Of a stretch of DNA of 64,000 bases, positions 40,801 to 51,224 are shown one piece after another. Position 1 is the stretch's first letter; every line of letters begins with the position of its first letter. The translations under genes were made by a program, and so were the position numbers. A model generated the notes under the pieces. That model was not told the DNA's origin, did no database searches, and saw nothing but the letters and a program-made list of their open reading frames with translations. Origin of the DNA: Cristatella mucedo (Eukaryota; Bryozoa; Phylactolaemata; Cristatellidae); contig WPIO01000062.1 of the NCBI GenBank assembly GCA_009760855.2, positions 2,135,001-2,199,000 on the forward strand. The letters are read 5' to 3'.

Positions 40801-41813
40801 AAATACTCAAAATTAATCAATGCAAAATGCAGGCAGGCATACATGCACTAATATAAACAGCACAGACGACAGCTCTGAGCTGAATGGGCAACTTACCATA
40901 AAGTCATCGTCGCTGGACAGCCCGGGTCCAAACGTGGCCTGCACAAAGTCCGCTTTGAAAACGTCATCGTTTTCGTGAATTTTCTACACACAAAACAGGC
41001 AAATGCCAGCAACGAAGTGAGCTTGGCTGCAAAAATTCTCGGAGAAGCCAGGCTTTGCGAGCAGTTCGCGCAATAGCAACATCTTCTCGGGACTTGGCCA
41101 TTATGGCAAACGTGGTTGCAAAAGCAAATTGACCACGAATTTCACACGAGCCTGGCACTTCTTCTCGTCGCTGTGAATCCAGATTTTAGAACACAACGAA
41201 ATGCATCCACGAGATGCCTCTGGTCTCACGAGCTATCGGGTGAGTAAGGCAGGCCACCCGGTGAGCACATGCAAACACAGATATAAATAAATAAGCAAAT
41301 GCAGCAGGGGAGTAGTCACGCCAGTCTCACCGACTGCACGCACCAACTGTTTGGCAACAATCATTCCTCTCAAAGCCCACAAAGAACATGGCAGTAAAAA
41401 CTGGTACAGCCGATCTACTCATAACTACTAGAAATGGCATCGGCCCCTTCATAGCAAGGGCTCCTTCGTCATCCTCGGCATCGCTGAATTTTAATTTAGT
41501 AGCCAAAGTGCAAAGAAACGTGCAAAAATTCAAGTTCGGCACAGTCAAGCACATGCAAAACATGCAGATAACGCTGCACACGTGAGCGCCACAAACACAC
41601 GAAAGAAGGGTCGGTAAGCATCGTCTGATAAGCTAATTCTGAAGAGGACATTTTGCTTTGCATCAATGTCCCAGGCAGCGATAGCGCCGAAGCAGCCTAC
41701 GCAGGCGACGTTCGCTTGTGAAGACTCACCACGTGCATAACGCCCGAGCCGTCATCACTAAACGATCCGCTGACAACAGTGAGAAGGGCGCTTAGGACAA
41801 GAACAGCGGCCAT
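23636..41813 (-). CDS. RNF13: PA-TM-RING E3 ubiquitin ligase, RNF13/RNF167-like (whole gene)
   Basis: Joined coding sequence: complement of 41730-41813, 40897-40983, 39833-39958, 36994-37084, 36692-36794, then 34309-34411 or 34182-34290, then 31300-31393, 29886-29966, 24279-24560 and 23636-23898. It gives 437 aa with the first TM exon or 439 aa with the second, and phases match at every junction. Order: signal peptide (1-16); lumenal protease-associated domain (about 40-160); membrane helix (about 172-198); basic linker with [17 protein letters not shown]2 with Cys236, Cys239, Cys254, His256, His259, Cys262, Cys274, Cys277; Ser/Asp-rich tail. Family members are E3 ligases of endosomal and lysosomal membranes. 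The spacing in the PA domain and RING (ILPCSHAY, IDPW, TCPVCKR) points to RNF13/RNF167 over Goliath/RNF130 or ZNRF4; RNF13 versus RNF167 cannot be decided here. Confidence 0.92.
24279..24560 (-). CDS. RNF13: RNF13-like exon 9: second half of RING-H2 and tail
   Basis: It starts after TTGTTGCAG with [20 protein letters not shown] then CKR. It continues into an acidic Ser/Asp region ([15 protein letters not shown]) and TPLLPPP. The spliced form ends at TCC G before GTAATT. If that donor is not used, the frame runs on to a TAG at 24241-24243 after MGMARDVFS, giving a 362-aa protein (with exon 6A). Both C-termini look possible. Confidence 0.88.
25600..26440 (+). mobile_element. LINE (L2/CR1-like) 3' fragment
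   Basis: Plus strand, opposite to the host gene. Motifs appear across two frames: [78 protein letters not shown]. The frames are shifted near 25.86 kb. The 3' end is the hairpin tail at 26367-26406, followed by TTATTATTG repeats. A 30-bp stretch with CGGACTTG is duplicated near 25695-25745. Confidence 0.88.
27427..27487 (+). repeat. Degenerate CCCTAAA-type (telomere-like) patch
   Basis: Several AACCCTAAA units separated by variant sequence (CTAAATG, CTCTTAAC). It is too irregular to be a functional telomere array. Confidence 0.5.
29886..29966 (-). CDS. RNF13: RNF13-like exon 8: first half of RING-H2
   Basis: 81 nt: [17 protein letters not shown] then KIRILPCSH. It supplies zinc ligands Cys236, Cys239, Cys254 and His256. 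The donor is GTACTA, clearly weaker than the other donors of the gene, yet the phase and the RING consensus leave no doubt about the join. Confidence 0.92.
29967..34181 (-). other. RNF13: RNF13-like introns 6 and 7
   Basis: Apart from exon 7, no exon seen. Small tandem duplications occur at 32888-32962 (41-bp unit containing CTCAAGCTTGACTTTAAC) and near 33035-33180. An isolated 99-codon plus-strand frame at 31596-31895 matches nothing known. Confidence 0.55.
31300..31393 (-). CDS. RNF13: RNF13-like exon 7: basic juxtamembrane linker
   Basis: 31 codons plus one base: [20 protein letters not shown] then [14 protein letters not shown]13/RNF167 proteins have the same basic linker with L-K-K-[LI]-P and K-F-K-K-G immediately before the RING. 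Acceptor TTTTCCAG, donor GTAAGC. Confidence 0.9.
34182..34290 (-). CDS. RNF13: RNF13-like exon 6B: membrane helix, alternative 2
   Basis: 109 nt between a CTCTTTTGCAG acceptor and a GTAAGT donor. It has the same entry phase (2) and exit phase (0) as 6A. It encodes [19 protein letters not shown] then [17 protein letters not shown], another single helix with a different, more basic lumenal juxtamembrane part. It is two codons longer than 6A. Splicing from exon 5 to 6B or from exon 5 to 6A both give complete proteins; joining 6A to 6B does not. Confidence 0.85.
34309..34411 (-). CDS. RNF13: RNF13-like exon 6A: membrane helix, alternative 1
   Basis: 103 nt between a CCTTTACAG acceptor and a perfect GTAAGT donor. 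It supplies the last base of the split Arg codon, then [15 protein letters not shown] followed by a hydrophobic helix of about 20 residues ([19 protein letters not shown]). It then joins in phase 0 to [10 protein letters not shown] of exon 7. By position it is equivalent to the membrane segment of RNF13, where I-P-F-L also starts the helix. It lies 18 nt upstream (transcript sense) of exon 6B. Confidence 0.85.
34728..35375 (+). mobile_element. LINE family 2, 3' fragment
   Basis: It encodes [14 protein letters not shown], then LARLVF-type and [20 protein letters not shown] blocks, [18 protein letters not shown] and [20 protein letters not shown]. One stop separates the last block. The 3' UTR differs from LINE family 1 (no hairpin tail). 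A related copy lies at 43.3-43.7 kb in the other orientation. Confidence 0.82.
35783..35862. repeat. (GA)40 microsatellite
   Basis: About 80 bp of uninterrupted GA. Confidence 0.97.
36278..36425 (-). mobile_element. SINE family A copy 3 (minus)
   Basis: GCTGATTCAATAGC starts the block on the plus strand. The minus strand carries the B box GGGTTCGAGTGC and the family A tail. It is moderately diverged. Confidence 0.65.
36692..36794 (-). CDS. RNF13: RNF13-like exon 5: end of PA domain
   Basis: 103 nt after a CTTCTAG acceptor: [20 protein letters not shown], then [12 protein letters not shown], ending with two bases of an Arg codon before GTAAGT. The I-x-S-V-x-I motif aligns with the last PA strand. 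Two N-x-S sequons (NIS, NGS) are potential lumenal glycosylation sites. Confidence 0.85.
36994..37084 (-). CDS. RNF13: RNF13-like exon 4: PA domain
   Basis: 30 codons plus one base: [17 protein letters not shown] then PPFAMAWSN. The A-Q-x-A-G-[FY]-K-A-A-[IV] motif is diagnostic of PA-TM-RING proteins. The donor is GTTTGT, weak but in phase with the next exon. Confidence 0.88.
37085..39832 (-). other. RNF13: RNF13-like intron 3, with an unexplained open frame
   Basis: A minus-strand frame at 38707-38940 is preceded by a TTTTTTGCCAG acceptor-like site. It reads [18 protein letters not shown] and continues to IEVMVQILF before a stop. I do not recognise it. It is not needed by the gene model, since exons 3 and 4 join in phase 0. 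A cryptic or alternative exon, or a transposon scrap, is possible. Confidence 0.35.
37830..37876. repeat. (AT)n microsatellite
   Basis: About 45 bp of alternating AT in RNF13-like intron 3. Confidence 0.95.
39833..39958 (-). CDS. RNF13: RNF13-like exon 3: PA domain core
   Basis: 42 codons, phase 0: [15 protein letters not shown] then [14 protein letters not shown]. The D-A-C and R-R-x-x-C-N-F motifs are family hallmarks; the two cysteines normally pair. The acceptor TTCAAG was chosen because it joins DDFM to GRLY in the right spacing. The frame is open further upstream, so the exact acceptor is the least certain of the gene. Confidence 0.85.
40897..40983 (-). CDS. RNF13: RNF13-like exon 2: start of PA domain
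   Basis: 29 codons between a GTGTAG acceptor and a GTAAGT donor. They contain [12 protein letters not shown], matching the A-x-F-x-x-x-x-x-x-F-G-x-x-L start of RNF13-type PA domains, then SSDDDFM. Phase 0 on both sides. Confidence 0.85.
41730..41813 (-). CDS. RNF13: RNF13-like exon 1: signal peptide
   Basis: The ATG at 41813 has G at +4. It opens [18 protein letters not shown], a short signal peptide, followed by [10 protein letters not shown]. The exon is exactly 28 codons (phase 0) before a GTGAGT donor. It had no long open frame and was found by searching upstream of the PA exons. Confidence 0.8.
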
Positions 41814-43310
41814 GACGCACCTACACAAAAACGCAAACCACTTACAACTTAAACGGATTCATAGTGCTCTCGCGCACGCGCGCGCGACAATAAGCCGCGG
41901 CCAAGAGCAACTGACGCATCGAGCGCCCATGAGCGAGGAGCACCTCCTAGTGGCCTCGAGGAGGCGGTTAACACCGAGGAAGCTACTTAGAACAAACGCG
42001 ACATTGAACTAACGATGAAAAACTGACAGCACTACGCTCGAGGTAAATTCCAGTTTGAGCCACGAAGATGAGACTTGGGCGACGAGCGCGGGCCTTACAG
42101 AGTCCGCGGAAGAGCGGGGAAGGTGAGGTGAGAGGCAGCAACTGTGCAACGACGCAGCTGCCATGGGTGACGCCGCAGCACAAGAAGGCAGGCCGATACG
42201 CTTTAAAATGGACTCACCTCAGATGCAGCGTCATTACAAGCCGTGGTAATTCGGAACTACATGGGACGCTCTACCCCCAAAGCAGCTAACCCTTACGAAA
42301 ACGTCATAAAGTAAACTCAACAGCTCTGGTTTTCCGGGTTCAAGGCTGCAAGGTCACGAGCCATTTAGCCATAACCAACCTTGCTCCGTTCAAATTTAAA
42401 TTTATTATTTCGCATAACTATTTGAAATGATAGCCCAAGAATGTACCTGACTATACTTCATGAATAGCCCAACAAAGATCGGCCCGCAGTTAATAAGGGA
42501 GATAACTCTACTGTACCCTAGACCAGACAGGCCGGCTGTACTCCGTTGTACTTCCGGCAACTGAAGCGCTTGTCTGGCTGGTCAAGTCAGTGAAAAGAGG
42601 CCTCATCAGTCCTATGCGTTCGGTTGTGACCTCCACGAGAGAAATGGCCTAATTTTCATATGTATCGTTAAACATTTTCGACGCCTTTGTCGGCTCACCG
42701 GTTTAGGTTACAACGGGTGTGAAGGCTTGGGCTACCGCAGCGTTGCCAGGGTTTCGGTTAATGTTATGCGTCTTATGACGTCGTCACGCTTCGAAAAGCA
42801 TCGAGTTATATTTTTTGGCTGTGTGGTATAAATATTAGGAATTTTTTAAAGTAGCAGTTTAAATGACAGCAGTGGCTGCTGCAGTAAATAGGAAGCGTGC
42901 CTTCGGCTTAAAACCCGCTTTTATACGGTCGGTTTTCCGTCCGTTAGTTTTTTGTGGGTCCGAATGACGGACGATTAAACTCGGTTAACCAGCTGAAAAT
43001 TCATTACTACATAGTAAGACAAAAATTCTATATATTTGTCTGTTTTCAAAACTGCGATGGATACAACGGTGCCAACTAAAATCACATTTTGTTAACGAGA
43101 TTGGACAGACTAAACTCCTTCGTACCCGGGCTCTAAACCCAGTTGAGACTGTAGTAATCGAAAGGAATATATTAAAGATGTGTGGAAAAATGCTCAAATA
43201 TTACACAATTAATAAATGAAAATGAGTGCACCTGCGCCAGCAATTCGTGTTGTGATGTAACGTAATCTGTCTCCATCTGAAACTCCACAAAGCCACAGAG
43301 ACTATGTGTT
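41814..43310. other. Upstream region of the RNF13-like gene; no other gene seen
   Basis: Presumably 5' UTR and promoter up to about 42.3 kb, moderately GC-rich, with no TATA box or initiator I can assign. Beyond that the sequence is AT-rich and featureless. Confidence 0.4.
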
Positions 43311-43314
43311 TGCT

Positions 43315-43700
43315 ACGTGGGAGAGTTTTATATGGTGGTTTAATCAGGAGAGCAGTTGCGGTATTGAGTTACACAGAAGTAGCAGCTCAGGACGGCTGGA
43401 AAGGACCTGCCATAGTGAGCTGCAGGAGAGTAGATGTCGTTGCGTAAGAATTGTGGACGTGCGTTCCACAGTCTAGGACGTGCAAACCTAAAGCTTCTGA
43501 AGTTTCTGTCGCCAAAGCGGAAGAATTTAAGTTAATTTATCGTGCATACAGAATCTGAGTCTACTAGGAAGAGCAGGTTGAAACTACGGAGGAGGCTGAA
43601 ACTAGTGCTGCAGTTCAGCTTGGTATGAACGAGTCCAGCCGTGGCAGGCTTTGTGGATCAGCGCTGGTAAGTGTGCTGAAACCACATGCGGCCAGCTGAC
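43315..43700 (-). mobile_element. LINE family 2, 3' fragment (minus)
   Basis: The minus strand aligns by eye with 34920-35230. Shared blocks include GGCGACAGAAACTTCAGAAG, TAGACTGTGGAACG, ATTCTTACGCAACGAC and TTTCCAGCCGTCC. Frames are broken. Confidence 0.75.
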
Positions 43701-45420
43701 TTCAATGGAAGGCAAGCTAATGACTACGTAGAGCTTAGCTTGAAGTGCACTGATGGGTGAAGAAATAGGATCCTGCGATAATCTTCGAGCTCTTGCCAGA
43801 TAGAAGCTATGACTACCGGTTTGATTCATTCCCGCTATTTTCTCATCAGCACTGAAATTGCTACGTTTCATGCGCCCATTTTAACCGATCAAGCGATTTA
43901 GTTGAAGTTCTAGCTGTTCATAACTGGTAGTGCCAGGATTTATCGGGTTTCATAACTCCGCTAATGCAAGGAATGCTCCAACTTAGGCTTGGGCAAATCA
44001 TTATCTCGGATGGGCTAATTATGTGGTCTGTGCTTCATCTGCAGGTACAGGTAAGAACTGAAGGAAAAATATATCAGTGTGAGGAAATGGGTAACTGTGA
44101 TCCAGGCAGGTCGTAAACTGCCCAACACTACGGTTTTTGATGGCAGAATTTGCTATGCCAGCAGACATTGTGCTCAGAAAGCTCTGATGATTTATAATTC
44201 TATTAATGTGCGGGCCTCGTTTTGTCGCTGATGTCTAGGGTGCGCAACAATAGAAGATCGCACAAAATTTGATAGAGCGACGCTCAATCACCAAAGCGTG
44301 AAGGCCGATCTTAGTCACAAAAGCCCGTATCGCGGCTAAACTTCAGAATCAATGGATGTAATGCATCAGAAAATTCAAATCAACCTCGTTTACAACTATC
44401 CGCTCGCGATACGCTATGATCAATCTTTCACTGTATATAGTTTTTTTTTAATTAAGTCGCCAAGTCCTGTTCACACTTTCGTTTGACTTCACAGCATGTT
44501 GGCTTAACTAAGAAACCTCAAAGAATGTATTAACATTTTCCGCTTAGGTATGAGGATTGCAGTTTCGCTCTGGCTATTGCACATGATTACAAATAGGATT
44601 CTCGACAAAGTCACCTTGGCCACCAGCACAGCGGTCCTAGTATTTGATGATGTGCTACAAACACCAGCGAAGCCTGTGCCTCAAAGCGCGGCTAGCTGGT
44701 CGTTGGTGCAGAGCCAATACATGCCTGTATTTCAATGGTAGCTGAGCGCGGCAGAATTAAGGAGCGCCCGTACCTTTATGCAGCAAGTCCTTGCGAGTTG
44801 CGTCGAACAGTTTATTCGACAGCCACAGTGGGCAGTAGGTGTTCAAAACCAGCCACAGGCCCACAGTGGACAGCTCACTTGGAAGCCCAAAGCGCTACTA
44901 AACTGTCTGGCTCGAATCGTATAGCACAACTACAGCGCTATTAAATAGATTTGGATTTCCATGCCGCCTAACCATAGATTATGACGTACACGGTTCTTAA
45001 TCGTTACAAATCAGAAACCGCGAATAATTTCTCGGCAGTCACAATCTGGCTGATGTAGCGCGCCAAAGTTTCATTACATCTAAAGATCCTCCGTAAATGC
45101 GATCACTCCTTTAAAAGAAACGTAGCACTTACCCACTCTGGAGTCCGACCCTGAGCATATACGCCGACCGCGAAACAGCTCCAGAACCCTCTACAGCCCC
45201 ACCTAAAGAAAAAAAGGTACAACCCGCTAACAGGAGCGCGTCGAATCTTCGCGCCCTACTGGCGTACTGCTCTACTAGCCTCAAGAACAGCTCTCTTAAG
45301 GTAAGCAGGTCCTCCGCGTAAGCGCTGTGGCCACCCAGAATGGGCTGCCAGACTTCCAGGAAACTAGAGAGCTAGTAATATGATTACGTGGCATAAAAAA
45401 GTGCGATTCGCGTACCAGTC
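43701..45420. other. No gene seen; dispersed repeat at 44720-45080
   Basis: The stretch 44720-45080 resembles 53040-53335. Shared short blocks include GGAGCGCCC[AG]TACCTT, GCATGC[AC]GCCTAACC-like and TTCTTAA[CT]C. The class is unknown. The remainder is AT-rich without recognisable features. Confidence 0.4.
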
Positions 45421-45486
45421 ATGTAAAGCACCTAGAAAGAGATTGAGTTCTCTGAGGGCACTTTATCAAGTGCATTATTATTATAG
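45421..45486 (+). mobile_element. LINE family 1 3' tail only
   Basis: AGCACCTAGAAAGAGATTGA, then GTTCTCTGAGGG and GTGCATTATTATTAT. It is a severely 5'-truncated insertion. Confidence 0.8.
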
Positions 45487-46199
45487 TCGGTGGAATTGTG
45501 GGCCAGGCAGCTGATTTTCACATTTTTTGGATGTCGAATGAGAGTTGTTGCACTCTCTGACTGCTGCTAGAATTGTTTAGCTCTCCAAGGCTGCCCCACA
45601 GCTGACTGCTCCTCGCCCGGAATATCGACGAGCTACCTCAAGTAACAGCAGCTATTCTTTGCTGCACGCTCCGCTTCAGTCGGCTTACCTGCATGTGCTA
45701 TTGCTGCCCTCTAAAAGTCGCTGGCCACGATTCCAAGCGCAGGCTTCGCCGGCGATTGGTCGTGGCAAGGACTAGCGCTTCGAGCACTGTGTTTTTGAAA
45801 AAAGGACACCAGCGAGACGGTTATTGCAGCGTCATCTGTTCATACTGCAATGGCAGATCTGCTATGGGCACGGTGCTCATATTAAGCTGTTCAACACGGT
45901 CGCCATCTCATTTCTATCTTGTTTTTTTAGCTTAAGGCTTGGGATTTTCGATTTAGTATTTAACGGTTGCAGGCTATGTGTTTTACGGCTTATGGTTTAC
46001 TGGTTAAATTTAGAATTTATTATGGGTTTGAGTGTTTGGGCTAAGAGTTTAGGCCTTGCTGCTTAGTATTTAGGTAGTAGAGAGAAACTTTAAACGGAAA
46101 GGATAACTAAACATGTGTTTATCTAACGTAAATATGAACAAACACTGGTGAACACATTGAATAGTTTACTATGAACACTGTGCCCATCCATAGCAGATT

Positions 46200-46445
46200 T
46201 GAAATTGCTGTATCAACAAACCACACCGAATTGGTTATGCGTGCTGAGACAGTGCATGCTGCCACTAACCACACTTGCATGCTGACCCTGTGCACGTCAT
46301 CCCTAACCATGTTATTTTTGTTGTTTATCGAGCATGCTACCACTAACCATTAAATCGTGTTTCTTTTCCAGATATGGTAAAGCGCCTAGAAAGAGACTGA
46401 GTTCTCAGAGGCACTTTATCAATTGTTTTATTATTATTGCTATTA
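46200..46445 (+). mobile_element. LINE family 1 3' UTR and tail
   Basis: The 3' UTR carries repeated GCATGCTGAC- and GCTGCCACTAACCAC-type phrases, followed by the hairpin tail (46378-46417) and TTATTATTG. No coding part remains. Confidence 0.8.
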
Positions 46446-47530
46446 AGTGAGAAGCCACAATAGTGCATTTATAACGTTTCATGCTGTCGGTTTTGGATAA
46501 TTACGGAGGCCCCTTAGCAATTGCTTTGTGCTAGTCTCGTAGCACGTGACGATATCGATAACGATTGTACCAGAAACATGACTTTTTACATCAGTTGGAT
46601 TAAAGCAAGCACTAAACGCAGTGTTGGGTGCTTAAAAGCTGGAGTGGCTGCTTACTCGGCCAAAATTTGGAATTCAGAAGAGAAATCGCCTGACGAAATT
46701 ATGTGTGTTATGGTGCACAGATAAGCAAATACTAAGCTGATTATAGAAAGCATTGTACAGAACTCTGTGAATCAGGAATCAATTCTCATCACAAATAGTT
46801 CAAGTGGTATTACTGGCAGCTGATTGCATACAGCGTTATTAAAACGTATTTTGACGAGAGTGCGGTTACCCTATAGGCATTTCTGATTCAAAAGTTAGAA
46901 ATATCTTACATATTTTTTACGGCCAGCCAGCAGTCTGCTGAGAGACATTTAGAGAAGCCTGATCTTAAGTAACGACTGCAACGGGATCGGACATACTGTT
47001 GATAATCTTAGAATGTGTCAAGAGCGATAAGGCAACCGGTGTAGCTCAGATGCAAGCCGTGTTTGAAGCTCCATGAGCTGAAATTGGGAATCCTGATATG
47101 TGGCTTGGGAAGCCATATTTTACGATCGATCGTACTCCAAATCATTGAACTGACTGCTGCTAACTTGCAAGTGTCTGGTACCTTGGCCTTGTAGCGCCTT
47201 GCTGGCCTTGGCTTAATTTTAGCGCGAACAAGAGCCGTTCGGCGGCGGGCTAGAACTCCCTTGTCCTGGAGCAGTGAGCCACAGAGGAGCGCCAGTGCGG
47301 TTAGAGAACAAGAGCTTAAGAGCAAGCCATGAAGCTCTGCGACCTGCGGTGGCGATTCGGCCTTTAGAATTGGTCCGATACCCGCGGGAGCTGCTGATTG
47401 ATGTTCTAAGCCTGTCAACCTCCACCTTCACTCTGTCTAAAAAAAGAACCGTCTAGAACCAATTCACCATTCAAGATGGACAGAGGTGCCCTTCCAGTGG
47501 CCTAATGACGGTATTAATTCCTTAAGTTAA
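46446..47530. other. No gene recognised
   Basis: AT-rich, then mixed sequence. A 136-codon minus-strand frame at 47008-47418 has no family resemblance I can see and no splice or promoter context. Confidence 0.4.
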
Positions 47531-47539
47531 TGGGCCATG

Positions 47540-48127
47540 GTGTCGGGCCCAATACCACTAAGCCCTTGCCCCATTGTCTCAGCTAAGTATTTAAGAGTCG
47601 AGCGACGCTCGCTCTTGGTCTTTCGGGTATTTTGTCCAGCTCTGCGCTTCGACGCCGTCGGACTCGTTTCTCTGAAAGCGAGGGAGGAGGGCGGGCTGTT
47701 CGCCGGCGATTGACGGGACAGGACGAGACAGTGCTAGGAGAATTCGGTTGACTCCACCGAATACTGTCGTATTGCGCCCGAGCTGGCATTTTGTGCTTCT
47801 TTCGTGTTTTATGTGTGCGCGCTAGCACATGGTCTTGGCATAAGGATTTGTTGGTGCGAGCTAGACGTAGTTGGCGTGTGTGGAGTCCTAGTTCTCCGGA
47901 TAGGGTTTAGGCTCCGGCTCGGGCTCCGTGTATTTGGGTCGTTCCCCACTATAGACGTAAGTAGCCTCAGTGTGGAGAAGTATTCCTTCCGCAAGAGTGT
48001 TGGTGCTGTTGAGAGCGTGCGAGGAGTGTGGAGATAAAACTGAGCTAGACGCGCAGCGACTTTGCGCGCTTGCGAATAAAGCTCTGTAAAATCCCCAATT
48101 GGTGTGTCTCGCTTTCCAATTCACACC
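47540..48127 (+). mobile_element. Possible LTR of a retrotransposon (single copy)
   Basis: It begins TGTCGGGCCC and ends CAATTCACA. A TATTTAA box lies near 47587 and AATAAA near 48076. Three bases after the end comes TGGACTCACGACCCCC, which could serve as a tRNA primer-binding site. No second LTR copy and no gag or pol frame were found downstream, so this rests on layout only. Confidence 0.3.
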
Positions 48128-48129
48128 TT

Positions 48130-50580
48130 GGACTCACGACCCCCTTTAGTAACGGTATGATGGTCAGCGCCAGAAACGCTCGTTTCGTGGCGGCCAGCTT
48201 ATTGCGCGTAGGCGCGCACCGAACGGCATTAGACACGAGGTTACGCCGCTAGGTAAGCGGCAGGTCAAGCCGACCCTGCCGAGCCTTCGGCGTTACAGCC
48301 TTGTATACAGATATGTGAGGAACAAAGTTGTCGTTCTAACTGTGCCGGTTATACCTACTGTGAAACCGGCGAATTTTGTAGCTTGCTTTGAGCCTGATAC
48401 TTTGCAAGGCATTGAGGTTGTAGGCTGCTGCTCTGATGCTGGAAAGGCTGCTTCGTTACTCTTTGATTAAGCAGTTGCTGCTAGCTGTATCAAAAGTCAC
48501 GTGACTTGATGCCAACCGTCTCTACTAGCCCGATGATGATCTGTATTTTAGAATTATTCAGTGCAGTGATAATGCTAAATGTCATATACTGATGCTTTAC
48601 GATGGCAGAGAAGAATTCAAGTCAATCTAAATGCCTTAATTTGCTTCGAGACAGCTACTATTCCAAATTGTGAGGTAATTTACATCTGCTCAATTGGTGG
48701 ACACTGATGTACAACTTAGAGATTGCGTTGCTGAAGTCCTTGTTACGAGTAATAACTAGTTGCAAGGATTTCATGTGACTGTCGCCAGCTCTTTTTTACG
48801 TGCACAACGAAGACCCTTGTTTCTGTGATCGTGAGAAATGCTGACATGGCTATGTTTTATATGCCGATGCTTAACGATGACGAAGATGACGGGTTGCTTA
48901 TTTCGAGAGTTTTACGTTTCCACGACTCTTCGTCACGTTTTTGTCACTCAGGGAAGCTCCTTCCTCTGAGTATCAGAAATTCTGCTTTGTAGTTTGTGAG
49001 GGCCTCACGCTGCCCTGCAGATAAAGCGTAGCTGCCGCGCTCGGATGCGGTAGAGGCTGGTCGGACTGAGGGGGCTGAGTGGAGAAACCGGAAGCGGCCA
49101 ACGGTGTGCCGGGAAGATTTGCCAGGCTGCCACAGTGTGGTAAGAGGCGACATCGTTCCAGGCGGTGACGATTTGCCAGGCGGTAAAGATGTGCCAAGAG
49201 GCTGCGACGTCATCTTCGAGGCTTGGCGCCTTAAACCTCATCTCCTTTACGAGTGGTTTGCAGGCCAACGGTGCCCAGGCACAAATCGCCTCGATGGCCT
49301 GAACTAACCCTGCGACCTTCGTCGACTGACTTGTCTTCTTCTTCGATAATGCCAATGACTTAGCAAACTGGTGAGTGTTACCTGATGCTGTCATCTCCGT
49401 GTACAAGCTTAGCAACCAACTACGTGTGGCTACGACCGTACTGTGGTTACTGAATCGGCGTGTCACGACAGCAAATGGATTGGACTTCTTGCTCGTACCG
49501 ATTCCCAATAAGTTAAGTGCTCAATGCTTTTCGATGGTCTGCCAGTAGATGTATACCCATAAGACCCTTGTTGAACGTTGGATATCATGGCCCACATGCT
49601 AAATAAACTAAATTCAAGGCAGGCAAGGCTGGGTTGCTGAAACAATACCAGTAATTAATTTTATAAGTCGCAGCCCAAATCACCGAAGCTGTTCCTAGAG
49701 GAAGATCTTTTCTTCCTTTGTTGTGCGAACTGATTGTATTCTAGCTTTGATGTGACTTCAAGTACCTTTTGAGGTAGAGCTTAAGCTGGATGGCGCTGGC
49801 CGGTCGGTCTCCACCAAATGGAAGTGCAGACGAACTGAACATAGGAAGGTTCAGAAGACGCTTTCAAACCCTACTGATGGCTGTACGGATATCGTGTGAT
49901 AAGAATGAAGACAGGAAGCTATAACGACAGCTTCAAAGAAGTCGCATGCAAATCATCCCTAGTAATTTACGTTATAGCCAACGAGGTAGCTAAGCCGAAC
50001 AGTGACACTTACCAACGTTGGTCGTGTTAGCTTTTTTATTATACCGGCCCAGGACGGGCCATAGTGGCGACTGTGAAACCTTGGTGTGATGCATCAGCCT
50101 GATTACAACTGCCGAGATCATGTTCGCAGTTCCTAAGTTATAGTTATAAGGAACCATTTATGTCATGTCCTTGGCCTTAAAAAGCGCAAGTCACGTATGT
50201 ATTTAGTAGAGTTGCACTCTCTGCTTCGGGCAAGGCAGTTGGAGTTTTGCTCAGGGCATCGCATGAGAGCAGCAGTAAAATGCGGCTGATTCTGAACAGC
50301 TTCACTCCTTCGTGGCTATCGATCGAATAAACTGCTCTACGCTATGGATATGGATTTGTTATTTTAAGTAACGAGTGCTTTTCACTGCTGCAGCGTTCCG
50401 CTACCGTCTGCATAGCTCCGTAGCTGCCCTCTACGAGTCACTAGCTAAGATTTAAGGCGCAGGCTTCGCCGGTATTTGTAGCCGGTCAGCGAGGACTAGC
50501 ATCGTTACGAACGATGCATTTGTGACCCAAGTGTAGTTAGATGAGACGCAGGCTGGTACTATTACTCTGCTAACCTGCCG
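48130..50580. other. No confident gene; short tandem repeat near 49.15 kb
   Basis: Around 49110-49215 blocks of the type TGCCAGGC-GGT-GA-GAT recur. This makes a 167-codon minus-strand frame at 49005-49508 with repeated Trp-containing units. Its N-terminal part is unrecognised. I do not call it a gene. Confidence 0.4.
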
Positions 50581-50599
50581 GTAAACAGATGTTGGATTC

Positions 50600-50850
50600 A
50601 TCATCGGAACTGCCCGTGCACAGCTGTGGTCTGCCTCTGATTAATCATCGGGGCCGGCCAGTGCAGAGTGGCCGTCGAGGAGGGGGACTCGAGTGGAAGA
50701 AGGGCGAAGGGAGTCGTGATTCCCTCTGCTCCGTGCGTCGTGTGCGTAGAATAAACTGTCGTTGTTGGTCGTCGACTGGCGTTTTGTGCTGTGCGTACAC
50801 AAACCACACTAAGGACACTGGTGCAGAAGCCGCTAGAGTTTTTTGTAACA
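50600..50850 (+). mobile_element. LTR-like repeat, copy 1 (plus)
   Basis: Blocks GTGCACAGCTGTGGTC, GGAGGGGGA, GAAGGG[CT]GAAGG, AGTCGTG, CTGCTCCGTGC and AATAAACTGT come in the same order as on the minus strand at 51240-51445. AATAAA near its end fits an LTR poly(A) site. ACACTGGTGCAGAAGCCGC follows and may be a primer-binding site. Confidence 0.45.
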
Positions 50851-51224
50851 GTATTCACTTCGGACAGGTCTTAAGAAGCCGGCTGAGTGATGAGCATTCG
50901 ACGCGGAGCGGCGTCAGTATCCCTAGATTGAAGTAAAAATCCTTTCCTTTTTTTAGACCGGTGAGTATAGACAGGCTTAATGGCGGCTTTTCAAATGTGC
51001 GAATTTTAAGGCTCTTCTCAGCAGGAATAGCAACATTTTAGTGTGACTAAAAAGCTTTTGATGGGAAGCGCCTTCGACACGCGCCTTCAAAGTGTCTCCA
51101 TAGGGACTTTATGTTAATATACTTTTCTTCTCATGGGGTTACACAAACTTGCAGGGTGTGGTGATTTCCGGGTGCAGCTTCACGCTCTCGCGGTGGCGGT
51201 GCACAGTGTCGTTTGGTTCGCCCA

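Noticed and set aside
49005-49508. 167-codon minus-strand frame as a hypothetical gene
   Set aside because: Half of it is a short tandem repeat and the rest is unrecognised; length alone is not convincing in this window.
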